Assembly: GCA_026388985.1 (NCBI GenBank)
Contig: JAPLIS010000002.1
Span: forward strand, 95,663-159,662
DNA from: Candidatus Babelota bacterium
GTDB taxonomy: Bacteria > Babelota > Babeliae > Babelales > Vermiphilaceae
Direction of reading: 5' to 3'
Length of the DNA stretch: 64,000 nucleotides
Part shown: piece after piece, positions 53,277-62,380 of the stretch
How the letters are laid out: the number at the start of each line of letters is the position of its first letter
How positions within the stretch are numbered: position 1 is the stretch's first letter
Made by a program: the position numbers and the translations under genes
The notes under the pieces: model-generated
Databases searched by the model: none
Told to the model about the DNA's origin: nothing
What the model saw: only the letters and a program-made list of their open reading frames with translations

Positions 53277-54764
53277 ATGAATACACTTGCAGATATACAA
53301 GCTAATGCACTAATAGGAGTTTGGGGATTAGGAGTTGTTGGGAGAAGTGTTATAACTTTTTTAGTACACAATAAAAACAGTTTCTCTGATACAAAAATAG
53401 AAATTTTTGATAAACGCCCATTAACTGAATCTGAAATTAGCTGGTGTAACAATAATGGCGTTGCCATAGCACACGACATACATCAGTTTCTTGAACATAA
53501 TGATACTATTATCATAAGCCCCGGTGTAAATATCGATGCCATATATGAACAGTATGCGCATAAATGGGTGAGCGAACTTGATCTTTTTGGTCACTACTGC
53601 ACACGATCTCTTATTTCAATTACCGGCACAGTGGGCAAAACATCTATCACCACTTTATTATCTGATATTTTATTAGCATCTGGAAAAAAGGTAGCTGTTG
53701 GAGGCAATATAGGCATTGCCTGCTTAGATTTAATTACCAAGCAGGAACTCGAGACACCCAACAAGCAAGAGCATAATCAGCATAAAAAGCAGTACAGCAC
53801 TCATATGCAATATGTAGTGCTTGAAGTTTCTAGCTTTCAACTTGCTTACACCCGTTGCTATGCTCCCGACATTGCCGTGTTAACCAATTTTTCACCTAAT
53901 CATATAGATTGGCATAACACGCAGGCCGCCTACTTTGAAGCAAAACTTAAACAGTTTGTCCACCAAAAAGTGGGGCAAAAAGCGCTTATACCGTTTGCTT
54001 TAAAAAAAACCATAGCCGCCACCTGTGTGCTCAAAAGTATCTGTTATTTCTTTTCTCCCATCAAGCCAACAGAACAAGAGTTAACTGAACTCAAAACTGG
54101 CGAAACACTTTTTTATATAGATAACAAAACTATCTATACACTAACTCGGTCTAGCCCTATCACAGATAGAAGTAACACGCACGCTCACGCACATAACTAT
54201 GCATACACACCCTTACTTTCTATTGCTGACTTACCAGCTATTACCTTTGATTGCAATTGGCTTATTATCTGCAGTGTGCTTTCTATAATTGGCTTTGATT
54301 GTGCTACATTACCAGGGCTTACAGGCAATCTTGCTGTCCCTGAACATCGGCTTGAAAAATGTGCGCACACAAATAACGTTACCATCTATAATGATTCAAA
54401 AGCAACCACCATTGCTTCTACTCTTGCAGCCGTGAACCAATTGCAGCCACATCCACTCCTGCTTATTCTGGGGGGACTCAGCAAAGGTGTTGATAGAGCA
54501 CCATTATGCGAACAACTGAAAGGTAAAGTAAAAAAAGTGTATACTTTTGGCGCTGAATCTGCGCATCTTAAAAAGATGTGTGAGCAGTATCTGATACCCG
54601 CAGAGCAGTGCGAAAGCCTAGAAGAAGTAGTAAAAAAAAGTATAGATGATAGCGTATCGGGAGATCAGATACTTTTTTCTCCCGCAGGTAGCAGTTTTGA
54701 TCTATTTAAAGATTATGCACACAGAGGGAACGTGTTTAAAGAACTGGTTAAAAAAAGAGTATGA
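53277..54764 (+). CDS. murD: UDP-N-acetylmuramoylalanine--D-glutamate ligase
   Basis: A 495-residue Mur ligase that adds D-Glu to UDP-MurNAc-L-Ala. The N-terminal Rossmann domain starts 'IGVWGLGVVGRSVITF'; the ATP loop is 'ISITGTVGKTSITTLLSDIL'; the central and C-terminal domains show 'VLEVSSFQLAY', 'LTNFSPNHIDWH', 'EHRLEKCAHTNNVTIYNDSKATT' and 'LILGGLSKGVD', and a late 'LFSPAGSSFDLFKDYAHRGNVF' signature. A low-complexity insert lies near residues 160-180. It overlaps ftsW by 4 bp. Confidence 0.95.
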   Translation: MNTLADIQANALIGVWGLGVVGRSVITFLVHNKNSFSDTKIEIFDKRPLTESEISWCNNNGVAIAHDIHQFLEHNDTIIISPGVNIDAIYEQYAHKWVSELDLFGHYCTRSLISITGTVGKTSITTLLSDILLASGKKVAVGGNIGIACLDLITKQELETPNKQEHNQHKKQYSTHMQYVVLEVSSFQLAYTRCYAPDIAVLTNFSPNHIDWHNTQAAYFEAKLKQFVHQKVGQKALIPFALKKTIAATCVLKSICYFFSPIKPTEQELTELKTGETLFYIDNKTIYTLTRSSPITDRSNTHAHAHNYAYTPLLSIADLPAITFDCNWLIICSVLSIIGFDCATLPGLTGNLAVPEHRLEKCAHTNNVTIYNDSKATTIASTLAAVNQLQPHPLLLILGGLSKGVDRAPLCEQLKGKVKKVYTFGAESAHLKKMCEQYLIPAEQCESLEEVVKKSIDDSVSGDQILFSPAGSSFDLFKDYAHRGNVFKELVKKRV

Positions 54765-55882
54765 TTAAAGCAACACAAGCGCAAACATACGCTGATCTAC
54801 GTATACTGCTAAGCATCATAGCCCTACTAGTGATACTAGGCAGTATCTTTATTTACTCTTCAAGTTCAGTATACGCATTAGAACGGCATGGCTACGCCCA
54901 CTACTTTTTATACAGACAATTAATAGGAATTCTTGTTGGCCTGTGTGCGTTAAGTATAGCAGCGCTTATACCACTCAAAACCATACACAAGCTAACGCCG
55001 TTTTTATTTATTTCATCTATAGGCCTAACCGCTTTAAGCTTGGTTCCCCAGTTTGCATCACGGATACATGGATCAAGTAGGTGGATTAACATTGCGCATA
55101 TTTCATTTCAACCAAGTGAGTTGTTAAAAGTTGGACTTTTATTATATATAGCCTACTTTTTAGATAAAAAAATAAACACGCAGCAATCGATACTACACTC
55201 TTTTTTGCCACTTATTATAATACTTGCCATCCCCAGCATTATTTTACTCAAGCAGCCTGATTTTGGGTTTACTGCAACATTAGTGAGCACCGTGCTAGCA
55301 GTCTGTTTTATTGCTCAATTTCAAGTAACACCGTTACTCATAAGCATGACCGGCTTAATTCCTTTGGTTATAGGCCTTATCATCTGTTATCCCTACCGCA
55401 TGAAGCGAATCACCACCTTTTTAAATCCGTGGCAAGATCCACAAGGAAGTGGTTTTCAGATCATTCAATCTTTAATTGCGATTGGTTCTGGTGGCTTCTG
55501 GGGGGTTGGCATTGGTCAATCACGGCAAAAATTTTTTTATTTGCCCATGCAGCACACCGATTTTATCTTTTCTATTATTGCCGAAGAAATAGGCTTTATT
55601 GGCATTTTTGGATTAGTTTTATTATATGTTTTTTTTCTCTATTATGGCCTAAGATTAGCATGCGCCATGAAAAATCAATTTTCCCGTTTTTTTATTTTAG
55701 GCTTTATTATCGTAATAAGCTTGCAAACTATTATTAACATGGCAGTCGCCACCGGGTTGGCACCAACCAAAGGGTTAGGGTTGCCCTTTATTAGTTATGG
55801 CAACACAGGGTTGGTTACTACCTTACTTATGGTAGGGATTGTTATTAATATGGTTAAAAGTGAAAAGAATAAACGATTTTAG
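54761..55882 (+). CDS. ftsW: Cell-division SEDS glycosyltransferase FtsW
   Basis: A 373-residue polytopic membrane protein of the SEDS family that polymerises septal peptidoglycan. Motifs include 'SSRWINIAHISFQPSELLKVGLLLYIAYFLD', 'LKQPDFGFTATLVS', 'YRMKRITTFLNPWQDPQGSGFQIIQSLIAIGSGGFWGVGIG', 'LPMQHTDFIFSIIAEEIGFIG' and 'GLPFISYGNTGLV'. These favour FtsW/RodA, and the murD neighbour favours FtsW. Length is normal. Both genes together imply that a peptidoglycan cell wall and septal division are retained. Confidence 0.93.
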   Translation: MIKATQAQTYADLRILLSIIALLVILGSIFIYSSSSVYALERHGYAHYFLYRQLIGILVGLCALSIAALIPLKTIHKLTPFLFISSIGLTALSLVPQFASRIHGSSRWINIAHISFQPSELLKVGLLLYIAYFLDKKINTQQSILHSFLPLIIILAIPSIILLKQPDFGFTATLVSTVLAVCFIAQFQVTPLLISMTGLIPLVIGLIICYPYRMKRITTFLNPWQDPQGSGFQIIQSLIAIGSGGFWGVGIGQSRQKFFYLPMQHTDFIFSIIAEEIGFIGIFGLVLLYVFFLYYGLRLACAMKNQFSRFFILGFIIVISLQTIINMAVATGLAPTKGLGLPFISYGNTGLVTTLLMVGIVINMVKSEKNKRF

Positions 55883-56540
55883 TGGTTAGCTTAAAATCTT
55901 TTAATCAGGATATCGTGTGTGCTTTTTTTTAAAAACACATATCCACGTACAATAACTATCGCTCTCTCCCACGTACGTCATTCGCGCGAATAATAGACTC
56001 TCTCCCATGTCATCCTCGCAATTAGCAAGAGATACTCTCTCTTACGTCGTCCTCGTGAAAACGAGGATCCAGGATTAACGATCTTTGTTTCTTCAAATAA
56101 TCCTTTAAAAATAAACATTTATGTAATTTTAAAATGGATCCCCGCCTGCGCCGCGAATGACGTAGGAGGGTGTCATAATTTCTATCCAATAGTTACTTTG
56201 CAAACAATATTCAGTGCTTAAAAGCTTTATGTAATTGATTTAATCAGAATATCGTGGGTTTATTTTTTTTAAAAACACATATCCATGTAAAACTATGAGT
56301 GCCCTACAGTCCGTTGTCCTCGAAAAACGAGAAGCTTTGCCACGTAACTATCGCCCTCTCCCACGTCATCCTCGCGAAAACGAGGATCCATCTTTTTCGT
56401 GTTATTTGTCATTTAGATAAGCACTTTTTATTAAAAAAATTACTATTAATCCTGTTCGTGGTGAGGTGCGAGTGTAGCGAGCCTCGTGCAACCGCTTGCG
56501 CCGTAAGCGTAAGTGGCACCATCTACCTTCTTTTTTACAC
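55883..56540. repeat. Intergenic dispersed repeats
   Basis: No credible gene. It contains inverted copies of elements elsewhere: 56069-56143 (the 'ggggatccat' family), 56161-56260 (matching about 61455-61552) and 56386-56530 (matching 10411-10560). 55893-55940 and 56240-56288 are direct copies of a 'taatcagaatatcgtg' segment with a T-run. Palindromes of the 'cctcgcgaaaacgagg' type are also present. Confidence 0.8.
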
Positions 56541-56542
56541 AC

Positions 56543-56585
56543 AAAGCCCCTCACAAACAAATGGTTTTTGTATATGAGGGGCTTT
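56543..56585 (-). terminator. Terminator of the 56614 gene
   Basis: The 11-bp arms 'aaagcccctca' and 'tgaggggcttt' flank 21 nt; the stem is GC-rich and symmetrical, so it may act in both directions. Confidence 0.8.
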
Positions 56586-56613
56586 TACTATCTCTTTAGC
56601 TTTTAACTAAATC

Positions 56614-57327
56614 TTACCAAGGAGCTGTAGCGCATGTTTCTCCACATACACCGCTCAAAGCGCCTGTAGAACAGTCAGCTCCTGTTAAGCTACATACTGG
56701 GCCTGTTACGCCAGAGAATAAAGCATTTAGAGATGCAAGACATTCTTCACCTGATCCACACCTGCTTAACGTCTCGTTGTATTGGTTTTGAAAAAAAGCA
56801 CACAATGTAGCTGAAATAGCATTAACATCAGTATTAACATCATCAACTTTGCATGTTAGAACAGCTAAGTCACAATCAACTTCTTTGAATTTGCAACATA
56901 AGAAGTCGATCAGGCAATCAAATTTGTGACAGATAAATTCTTCTAAATCATGTTCAGTTTTGTCTAATCTACAAGTAAACCAACATTTTAAACGTTCTTC
57001 TTCTTCTTTGATCTGTTTTGCGATAAATTCTTTTAAGCAAATGTTAAGAGATTCAACTTTGCAAGAAAGATTTTCATTTAATTCAGATAATTCTTTGTCT
57101 AAATCACAATCAAGTTTTCTGAATTTTTCGCATAACAATTTTTCTATGCAATTTTTAAATTTTTCAAAATCAGCATCACAAGCACCTTTGCGGCTCGTGT
57201 TACAATGAGAAGAAAAACCTCTTGTTTGAGGAGCTGCTTTTTTTACTTGTTTTTTTGCAAGTACTGGAGAAACGCAGAGTGCTGCTATCAACGACAACAA
57301 ACTCACTCGTTTTACAACTGACATCAT
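56614..57327 (-). CDS. Secreted Cys-rich coiled-coil protein
   Basis: A 237-residue protein with signal peptide 'VVKRVSLLSLIAALCVSPVLA'. Residues about 50-175 form a long helical, acidic/basic stretch with Cys at regular spacing ('CIEKLLCEKFRKLDCDLDKEL', 'CWFTCRLDKTEHDLEEFICHKFDCLIDFLCC'), suggesting coiled-coil strands linked by disulphides. The C-terminus is Gly/Ser/Cys-rich ('CSLTGADCSTGALSGVCGETC'). It is downstream of another secreted Cys-rich gene on the minus strand. A structural envelope or appendage role is possible; no family recognised. Confidence 0.72.
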   Translation of the reverse strand: MMSVVKRVSLLSLIAALCVSPVLAKKQVKKAAPQTRGFSSHCNTSRKGACDADFEKFKNCIEKLLCEKFRKLDCDLDKELSELNENLSCKVESLNICLKEFIAKQIKEEEERLKCWFTCRLDKTEHDLEEFICHKFDCLIDFLCCKFKEVDCDLAVLTCKVDDVNTDVNAISATLCAFFQNQYNETLSRCGSGEECLASLNALFSGVTGPVCSLTGADCSTGALSGVCGETCATAPW

Positions 57328-57347
57328 AATACATCCTTCTTTTTTTT

Positions 57348-57392
57348 TGCGGAAAGTAAAAATAAGAACCCTTCTTATTTTTACTTTCCGCA
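57348..57392. other. 21-bp perfect hairpin between secreted-protein genes
   Basis: The arms 57348-57368 and 57372-57392 are perfectly complementary over 21 bp with a 3-nt loop. The hairpin sits immediately upstream of the ribosome-binding site of the 56614 gene (about 57330-57337). On the minus strand it is followed by A-rich rather than T-rich sequence, so an RNA-stability or translation role is as likely as termination. Confidence 0.75.
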
Positions 57393-57410
57393 GGTTTTAT
57401 ATTCTATACT

Positions 57411-57758
57411 TTAATATGATCCGCAATGCAAACCACATTGTTTATGATTATCTCGCCACTCACAATGCTCATAGCGATCATACTTATTTGGTCGCCCATA
57501 ACAACCATCATCATTCTTTTTTTTATCCTTCTTGCAGCACTTTTTTATTTCAAGCAACAGGCAGGTTACTTTACTGATTTCAGACTCAATATACTGCTGC
57601 AAATAGTTTTTAATTTCTTTGCAACAGTGGCCATGAGAATGGTGAACATGTTTTGCCTGTTTACTTTTGTGTGATGTTGATTCTTTGGCGATTAAGAGTG
57701 AAGAGCTCGAAAAGCAGATAATGGTTGCTATGACTAAAAAAAGCTTTGATTTTATCAT
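57411..57758 (-). CDS. Secreted Cys/His-rich small protein
   Basis: A 115-residue protein with signal peptide 'KSKLFLVIATIICFSSSSLLIA', a Ser/Lys/His stretch ending 'HVHHSHGHCCKEIK', a central helix ('YLQQYIESEISKVTCLLLEIKKCCKK'), and a C-terminal Cys/His-rich tail ('YEHCEWRDNHKQCGLHCG'). The His and Cys clusters suggest metal binding. It lies upstream of the Cys-rich coiled-coil gene and the two are probably co-transcribed. Unrecognised. Confidence 0.7.
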   Translation of the reverse strand: MIKSKLFLVIATIICFSSSSLLIAKESTSHKSKQAKHVHHSHGHCCKEIKNYLQQYIESEISKVTCLLLEIKKCCKKDKKKNDDGCYGRPNKYDRYEHCEWRDNHKQCGLHCGSY

Positions 57759-57954
57759 TGCTACAATCCCTCGTCTTAATCTTTTTAGATACTTACAACT
57801 AGATTGAATCTATAATAATTTATATGAGTTATGCAAGAAAAAAATCTTCAACGTTTTAGACAGCACAAAAAAAATATGAAAAAAATATAAAAAAATATGA
57901 TTTATGGTTATAGTAAAAAGACTAAAACAGATGCTTATATAAAGGGAATGTTGC

Positions 57955-58764
57955 ATGGAAAAAATCGAAAAAAAAGAAAAATACGCCATTAAAACATCAG
58001 TTGACTACCATACAACTGATAATGCCACCACTACCGATACTGATACTGAAAAAACAGTTGACCCTTTATCCGATTCTATTAGCTCCCTTTCATTAATTCG
58101 TGTATCAGGTTCTGATGTTGATATCGTAAATGCGGCTCGAGTTTCTTATGGAAAATCTGTTGATACTCTCACTGAAAGAGATACAAAATTACTCTCTTTT
58201 TTAATGCAGCATCAGCATACTAGCCCCTTTGAACATAACCAACTTTCATTTCGCATCAAAGCTCCTCTGTTTGTAGCTCGTCAATGGATGCGTCACCGCA
58301 TGAATTCCTATAATGAAATAAGCTACCGCTATGTCAAAGCACCGGTAGAGTTTTATATACCACCCTACTGGCGCAATCAAGATACGGTTAACAAGCAAGG
58401 TTCTGTGGGAAGCTTTACCAATGAAGAGTTAACACGCAAATACAAAGAAAGTATTCAAGAAAGCTTTGCAACATATGAACAAATGCTGCAAGCTGGTGTA
58501 TCGCGAGAATTAGCGCGTGGCATATTACCTATGTGCACCTACACACAATTTATATTTACCTGCAATTTGCATTCATTAATGCATTTTTTACGTCTTCGTC
58601 TTGATCCAGGAGCACAATATGAAATTAAACAATTTGCTCTTGGCATGCTGGGCTTGGCGTTACCCCACTTTCCTGTTTCATTAGGTGAATGGAAAAAGGT
58701 ACATTTTAAAGAAGATACGCATGATGAAATGACGGCGGCTATAACAAAATTGCTTGGGGATTAG
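57955..58764 (+). CDS. thyX: Flavin-dependent thymidylate synthase
   Basis: A 269-residue ThyX, which makes dTMP from dUMP with FAD and methylenetetrahydrofolate. The signature 'RHRMNSYNEISYRY' (RHRxxSxNExSxRY) follows 'FVARQWM'. Also typical are 'VNAARVSYGKS', 'HTSPFEHNQLSFRIKAP', and 'SRELARGILPMCTYTQFIFTCNLHSLMHFLRLR'. The N-terminal 40 residues are Lys/Glu/Thr/Asp-rich and not part of the domain; an internal start is possible, but the ATG at 57955 has 'aaagggaa' upstream. Confidence 0.96.
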   Translation: MEKIEKKEKYAIKTSVDYHTTDNATTTDTDTEKTVDPLSDSISSLSLIRVSGSDVDIVNAARVSYGKSVDTLTERDTKLLSFLMQHQHTSPFEHNQLSFRIKAPLFVARQWMRHRMNSYNEISYRYVKAPVEFYIPPYWRNQDTVNKQGSVGSFTNEELTRKYKESIQESFATYEQMLQAGVSRELARGILPMCTYTQFIFTCNLHSLMHFLRLRLDPGAQYEIKQFALGMLGLALPHFPVSLGEWKKVHFKEDTHDEMTAAITKLLGD

Positions 58765-59242
58765 TGCTGATTGTAATGCCCGCTCTGCCGCCCCGGCCAA
58801 CTCGTTATTCCCGGCTGCAAGCACGACATTAACTACCCCCCCTTGTAGGAAAAATATAAAATAAAATTCATATTTATATTCTTTTATTTTTCTATTATTT
58901 TTCTTTTATTCTTCTGTTCTTTTTGTTTTTTCCCTGTTCGTGGGCGAGGTGCGAACCTTCAGGTGAGCTTCGAGCCCGTGAACTCTGTTTATATTTGAAT
59001 GAATGATTTCATTTTTTTTCATTCATCACGTTTTTAACATATAAAATGAAAGAAGTCAGTCAAATATGTATGGTTCGAGACTCGCTACGCTCGCACCTGG
59101 CCACAAAATTGGGTAAAAAACGGACATAAACTATTCATTATCAGAAGTATATAGACTAAAATAATAGCACGCTCTTTTTGCAAAGCGTGCTATTTAGTAT
59201 TTGAAGAAATTACAGAAATCTAACAAAGGTAAATACGCCCCA
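58765..59242. other. Intergenic region with repeat fragments
   Basis: A 478-bp spacer with no gene. 58930-58970 ('cctgttcgtgggcgaggtgcg') and 59070-59100 ('gactcgctacgctcgcacc') are fragments of the repeat found at 56440-56510. A hairpin 'atagcacgctctttttgcaaagcgtgctat' lies at about 59162-59192 and could terminate pepA (minus strand). Confidence 0.65.
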
Positions 59243-60769
59243 TTACTCCCAATTTAAAGCTAATTCTATCAAAAGCCGTACCCCAGCCCCCGTGGCACCC
59301 GGTCGATAGTACGGAAGATCTGGTACATCATAAGCGGTACCGGCAATATCCAAGTGTGCCCATGGAGTATCCCCCACAAAATGTTGCAAGAAAAATGCCG
59401 CGCATACCGTCTGAGCGCCGTATTTACGTTCACTTATATTGGCAAGATCTGCAACCGTAGACCTGATTGATGGTTTAAAATCATCATCAAGCGGTAATTC
59501 CCACACCCTATCACCCGAAAGCTCCGCTGCTTCATATATCGCGTCCATCAAATCATCATGCTGACTCATTAATGCACTAAAAAAAGGCCCAAGAGCGACG
59601 GGACACCCTCCAGTTAAAGTGGCTAAATCAATAATTGCATCTGGTTTATAATGTTTAACTGCATATGAAAGCGCATCAGCAAGAATAAGCCGCCCCTCTG
59701 CATCAGTATTTTTAACTTCTGCTGTTTTGCCATTATAAAAACGAATAATATCGCCTGGCATAAGCGCCTTACCACTCGGTAAGTTTTCAGCAAGTGCCGT
59801 AATACCAATCACGTTAACATCTGGCTTGAGTATAGCTAACGCTTCCATCACCGCAATAATAGCAGCCGCACCAGACATATCATCTTTCATAGTTTCCATT
59901 GAACCTGCTGGTTTTAAGCTTAACCCACCAGAATCAAAGGTGATTCCTTTACCCACAAAGGCAATGGTTTGAGCATTCTTTTTCTTGGTATGGTATTCCA
60001 TAACCACCAAATGACAATCCAAATCGGAGCCTCGAGATACACCCGCCAGGCCACCCATACCCATTTTATTAATTTCTTTTTCAGTAAATACCGTAATAGC
60101 CAGATTATTTTTCTGTGCTATTTCTTCTGCTTTGAGTGAAAGTTGCGGTGGGGTTAAATCACTTGGTGGCAAATCAACCCAGTGACGAGCCTTATTTACC
60201 GCATGCCCCATACAAAAACCATCATTCAGCCCGGTTTGTACTGCTTTTTTATGCTGTGCATTGGTACCAATCACCATAGCATATAAAGAAGTACCCTTAT
60301 TTTCTGCAACCGTAATAAAATCATTAAAATGATAATTAGCCATAGTTGCAATAATTGCCGTTTGTTTAGCTAAAAACTCAATGGTTACATCAAAAATGCG
60401 CTCATCTGGTAAACTAAATGCTAATGACTCGCCTGAATGTTGTGTGGCTGTACGGACCAATTTGCCCACCACCCGCCGATACCGCTCTATAGGTAATTGC
60501 TTTTCTTTTGCCTCACCAAGGCCTATAAAAACCGCGTGTACCAGCTTACCATTCTTCATAAATGGTAATGTCCGCACTTCCAGCGCTTTGCCCGTAAATG
60601 AACTGGCAACCAGCCATGCATGTAGGTCTGGATAATGCGTATCCTGCAATTGTGTAAGATCGGCCGGTAATTTTTTTGCTGCTGCCACTGCATTATGCGT
60701 CACAAAATAACCATAACAATCAACCTCATGAGAAAGGATATCTTTTTCAGTTACTGTATGCGTAATCAT
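59243..60769 (-). CDS. pepA: Leucyl aminopeptidase (M17)
   Basis: A 508-residue cytosolic M17 metallo-aminopeptidase. The signature 'NTDAEGRLILADAL' is exact, and the metal/catalytic loop 'FVGKGITFDSGGLSLKP' precedes 'MKDDMSGAAAIIAVMEAL'. Late motif 'VPDLPYYRPGATGAGVRLLIEL' is also typical. ATG at 60769 is preceded by 'aagggga'. Its role is probably general peptide turnover; it would also help an amino-acid-scavenging organism. Confidence 0.96.
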   Translation of the reverse strand: MITHTVTEKDILSHEVDCYGYFVTHNAVAAAKKLPADLTQLQDTHYPDLHAWLVASSFTGKALEVRTLPFMKNGKLVHAVFIGLGEAKEKQLPIERYRRVVGKLVRTATQHSGESLAFSLPDERIFDVTIEFLAKQTAIIATMANYHFNDFITVAENKGTSLYAMVIGTNAQHKKAVQTGLNDGFCMGHAVNKARHWVDLPPSDLTPPQLSLKAEEIAQKNNLAITVFTEKEINKMGMGGLAGVSRGSDLDCHLVVMEYHTKKKNAQTIAFVGKGITFDSGGLSLKPAGSMETMKDDMSGAAAIIAVMEALAILKPDVNVIGITALAENLPSGKALMPGDIIRFYNGKTAEVKNTDAEGRLILADALSYAVKHYKPDAIIDLATLTGGCPVALGPFFSALMSQHDDLMDAIYEAAELSGDRVWELPLDDDFKPSIRSTVADLANISERKYGAQTVCAAFFLQHFVGDTPWAHLDIAGTAYDVPDLPYYRPGATGAGVRLLIELALNWE

Positions 60770-61865
60770 GCGTAATCTTCCCCTTATGTATGTTAATTAC
60801 TCGTTAACCTATATTCTATTAATCTCCACTACGTACCCTTTATATCTCTGGCAAAACGTGAATACTAAGCAATTAAGATAGTATCAACAATTGCAGGGTT
60901 AGCATAGCACAGCTCAGCTCTATATACACCCAGTGACTTTCATAAAAATATAACACTCGCCTATGGCATTTCAGCCAACGAGATATACTCTCTCCACCAT
61001 CATTTTTGATTAGAAAATCGGCCAACGAGACATACTCTCCAACATCATTTTTGACTAGAAAAACAAACTCCCTCCTACGTCGTCCGACACGAAAACGAGG
61101 ATCCATCTTAAGATTACATGTAAAACATACTCTCTCCGACGTCATTCTTGATTAGAAAAATAGACTTGCCTCCGACGTCATTCCCACCAATAAGATATAC
61201 TCTCTCCGACGTCATTCTTGATTAGAAAAGTAGACACCCTCCTACGTCATTCGCGGCGAAGGCGGGGATCCATCTTAAGATTACATAAGTGCTGATATTT
61301 AAAGGCTTATTTGAAGAAACAAAAATCATTAATCCTGGTTCCTCGTTTTCACGAGGATGACGTGGGAGAGAGTATGTTTTGCTAATCACCGCGAATAACG
61401 AATGAAAAGGCACTCATTGTTTTACCTGGACATGCGCTCTAAGAAAAAATCACACACGACATTCTGATTAAATCAATTAAATAAAGTTTTTAAGCACTGC
61501 ATATTGATTGCAAAGTAACTGTTTTCTAGAAATTATAACACCCTCCTACGTCATTCCCACCAATAAGACATACTCTCTCCAACATCATTTTTGATTAGAA
61601 AAACAGACTCCCTCCTACGTCATCCTCGCGAAGGCGGGGATCCATCTTAAGATTACACAAATGCTGATATTTAAAGGCTTATTTGAAGAAACAAAGATCA
61701 TTAATCCTGGTTGCCTGTTTTCACGAGGATGACGTGGGAGAGAGTATCTTTTACTAATCGGCGCAAATGACGTGTGAGAGAGTATGTTTTGCTAATCGCC
61801 GCCAATAACGTAGGAGAAGGCGATAGTTGCGCAGCACAGCATATCTCGCTTTTCAAAAATCTATA
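60770..61865. repeat. Intergenic block of degenerate repeats
   Basis: About 1.1 kb without a gene. From about 60960 it is built of recurring units such as 'tacgtcattcttgattaga' followed by 'aaaatagac', and 'gatgacgtgggagagagtat'. A larger unit of roughly 370 bp is repeated at about 61240-61400 and 61610-61770, including the 'ggggatccat' elements 61264-61338 and 61636-61710. The stretch about 61455-61552 has an inverted copy at 56161-56260. ORFs here are low-complexity products of the repeats. Confidence 0.8.
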
Positions 61866-62380
61866 AAATAAAATCAGTTGAGCTTGCCTGAGGGTTTGAG
61901 CCGCCAGGCGAATGGCCCGAATGTAAGCGACTTTAGCGGTTCAGAGGCACGCTGATGCCCTTGTATCAAAGGTATTGGGCAAGCAATACCTTTGTGCACC
62001 CCGCACAGGGGCTCAAAATAAACAAAAAATAAATAACTACGCACGGAGATTATCAGCTTTGCACTTCTAATAACCAGCTATTTTCAGCTTTGCACTTCTA
62101 ATAACCAGCTATTTATTATAACTTTTACTAAAATATCGTTTTTAGTTCTCAAGCTCACTACGCACGGAGATTAGCACCTCCATCCCTCCATATCCCAGCA
62201 CTACCATCCCACCGCCCTCACACTACCATCCCAGCACCATCTCCCCCACTCAATCAGAATCAAAAGTTACTATTTGTCAGTTTTTTGCAAATATCCCCGC
62301 CACCCCTTTCTATTAATGCCATTTTTGCTATACTAAGTCTGAATTAAAAATCTAAAAAATGGTTTAATGAAGGAGTTTTT
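61866..62380. other. Intergenic region with hairpin and 31-bp tandem repeat
   Basis: No gene seen. A GC-richer stretch at 61880-62010 includes a perfect 11-bp hairpin 'caaaggtattg' (61967-61977) with 'caatacctttg' (61984-61994). A 31-bp unit beginning 'tcagctttgcacttctaata' is tandemly duplicated at 62053-62114. 62170-62250 is a pyrimidine-rich tract. The promoter of the next gene may include 'tatact' near 62330. Confidence 0.65.

Noticed and set aside
56299..56577. ORF in the repeat spacer before the Cys-rich gene
   Set aside because: It runs through the dispersed palindromic repeats and the terminator, and has no ribosome-binding site.
60870..61865. CRISPR array
   Set aside because: The recurring units are irregular in length and spacing, degenerate, and lack uniform unique spacers; no cas gene is nearby.
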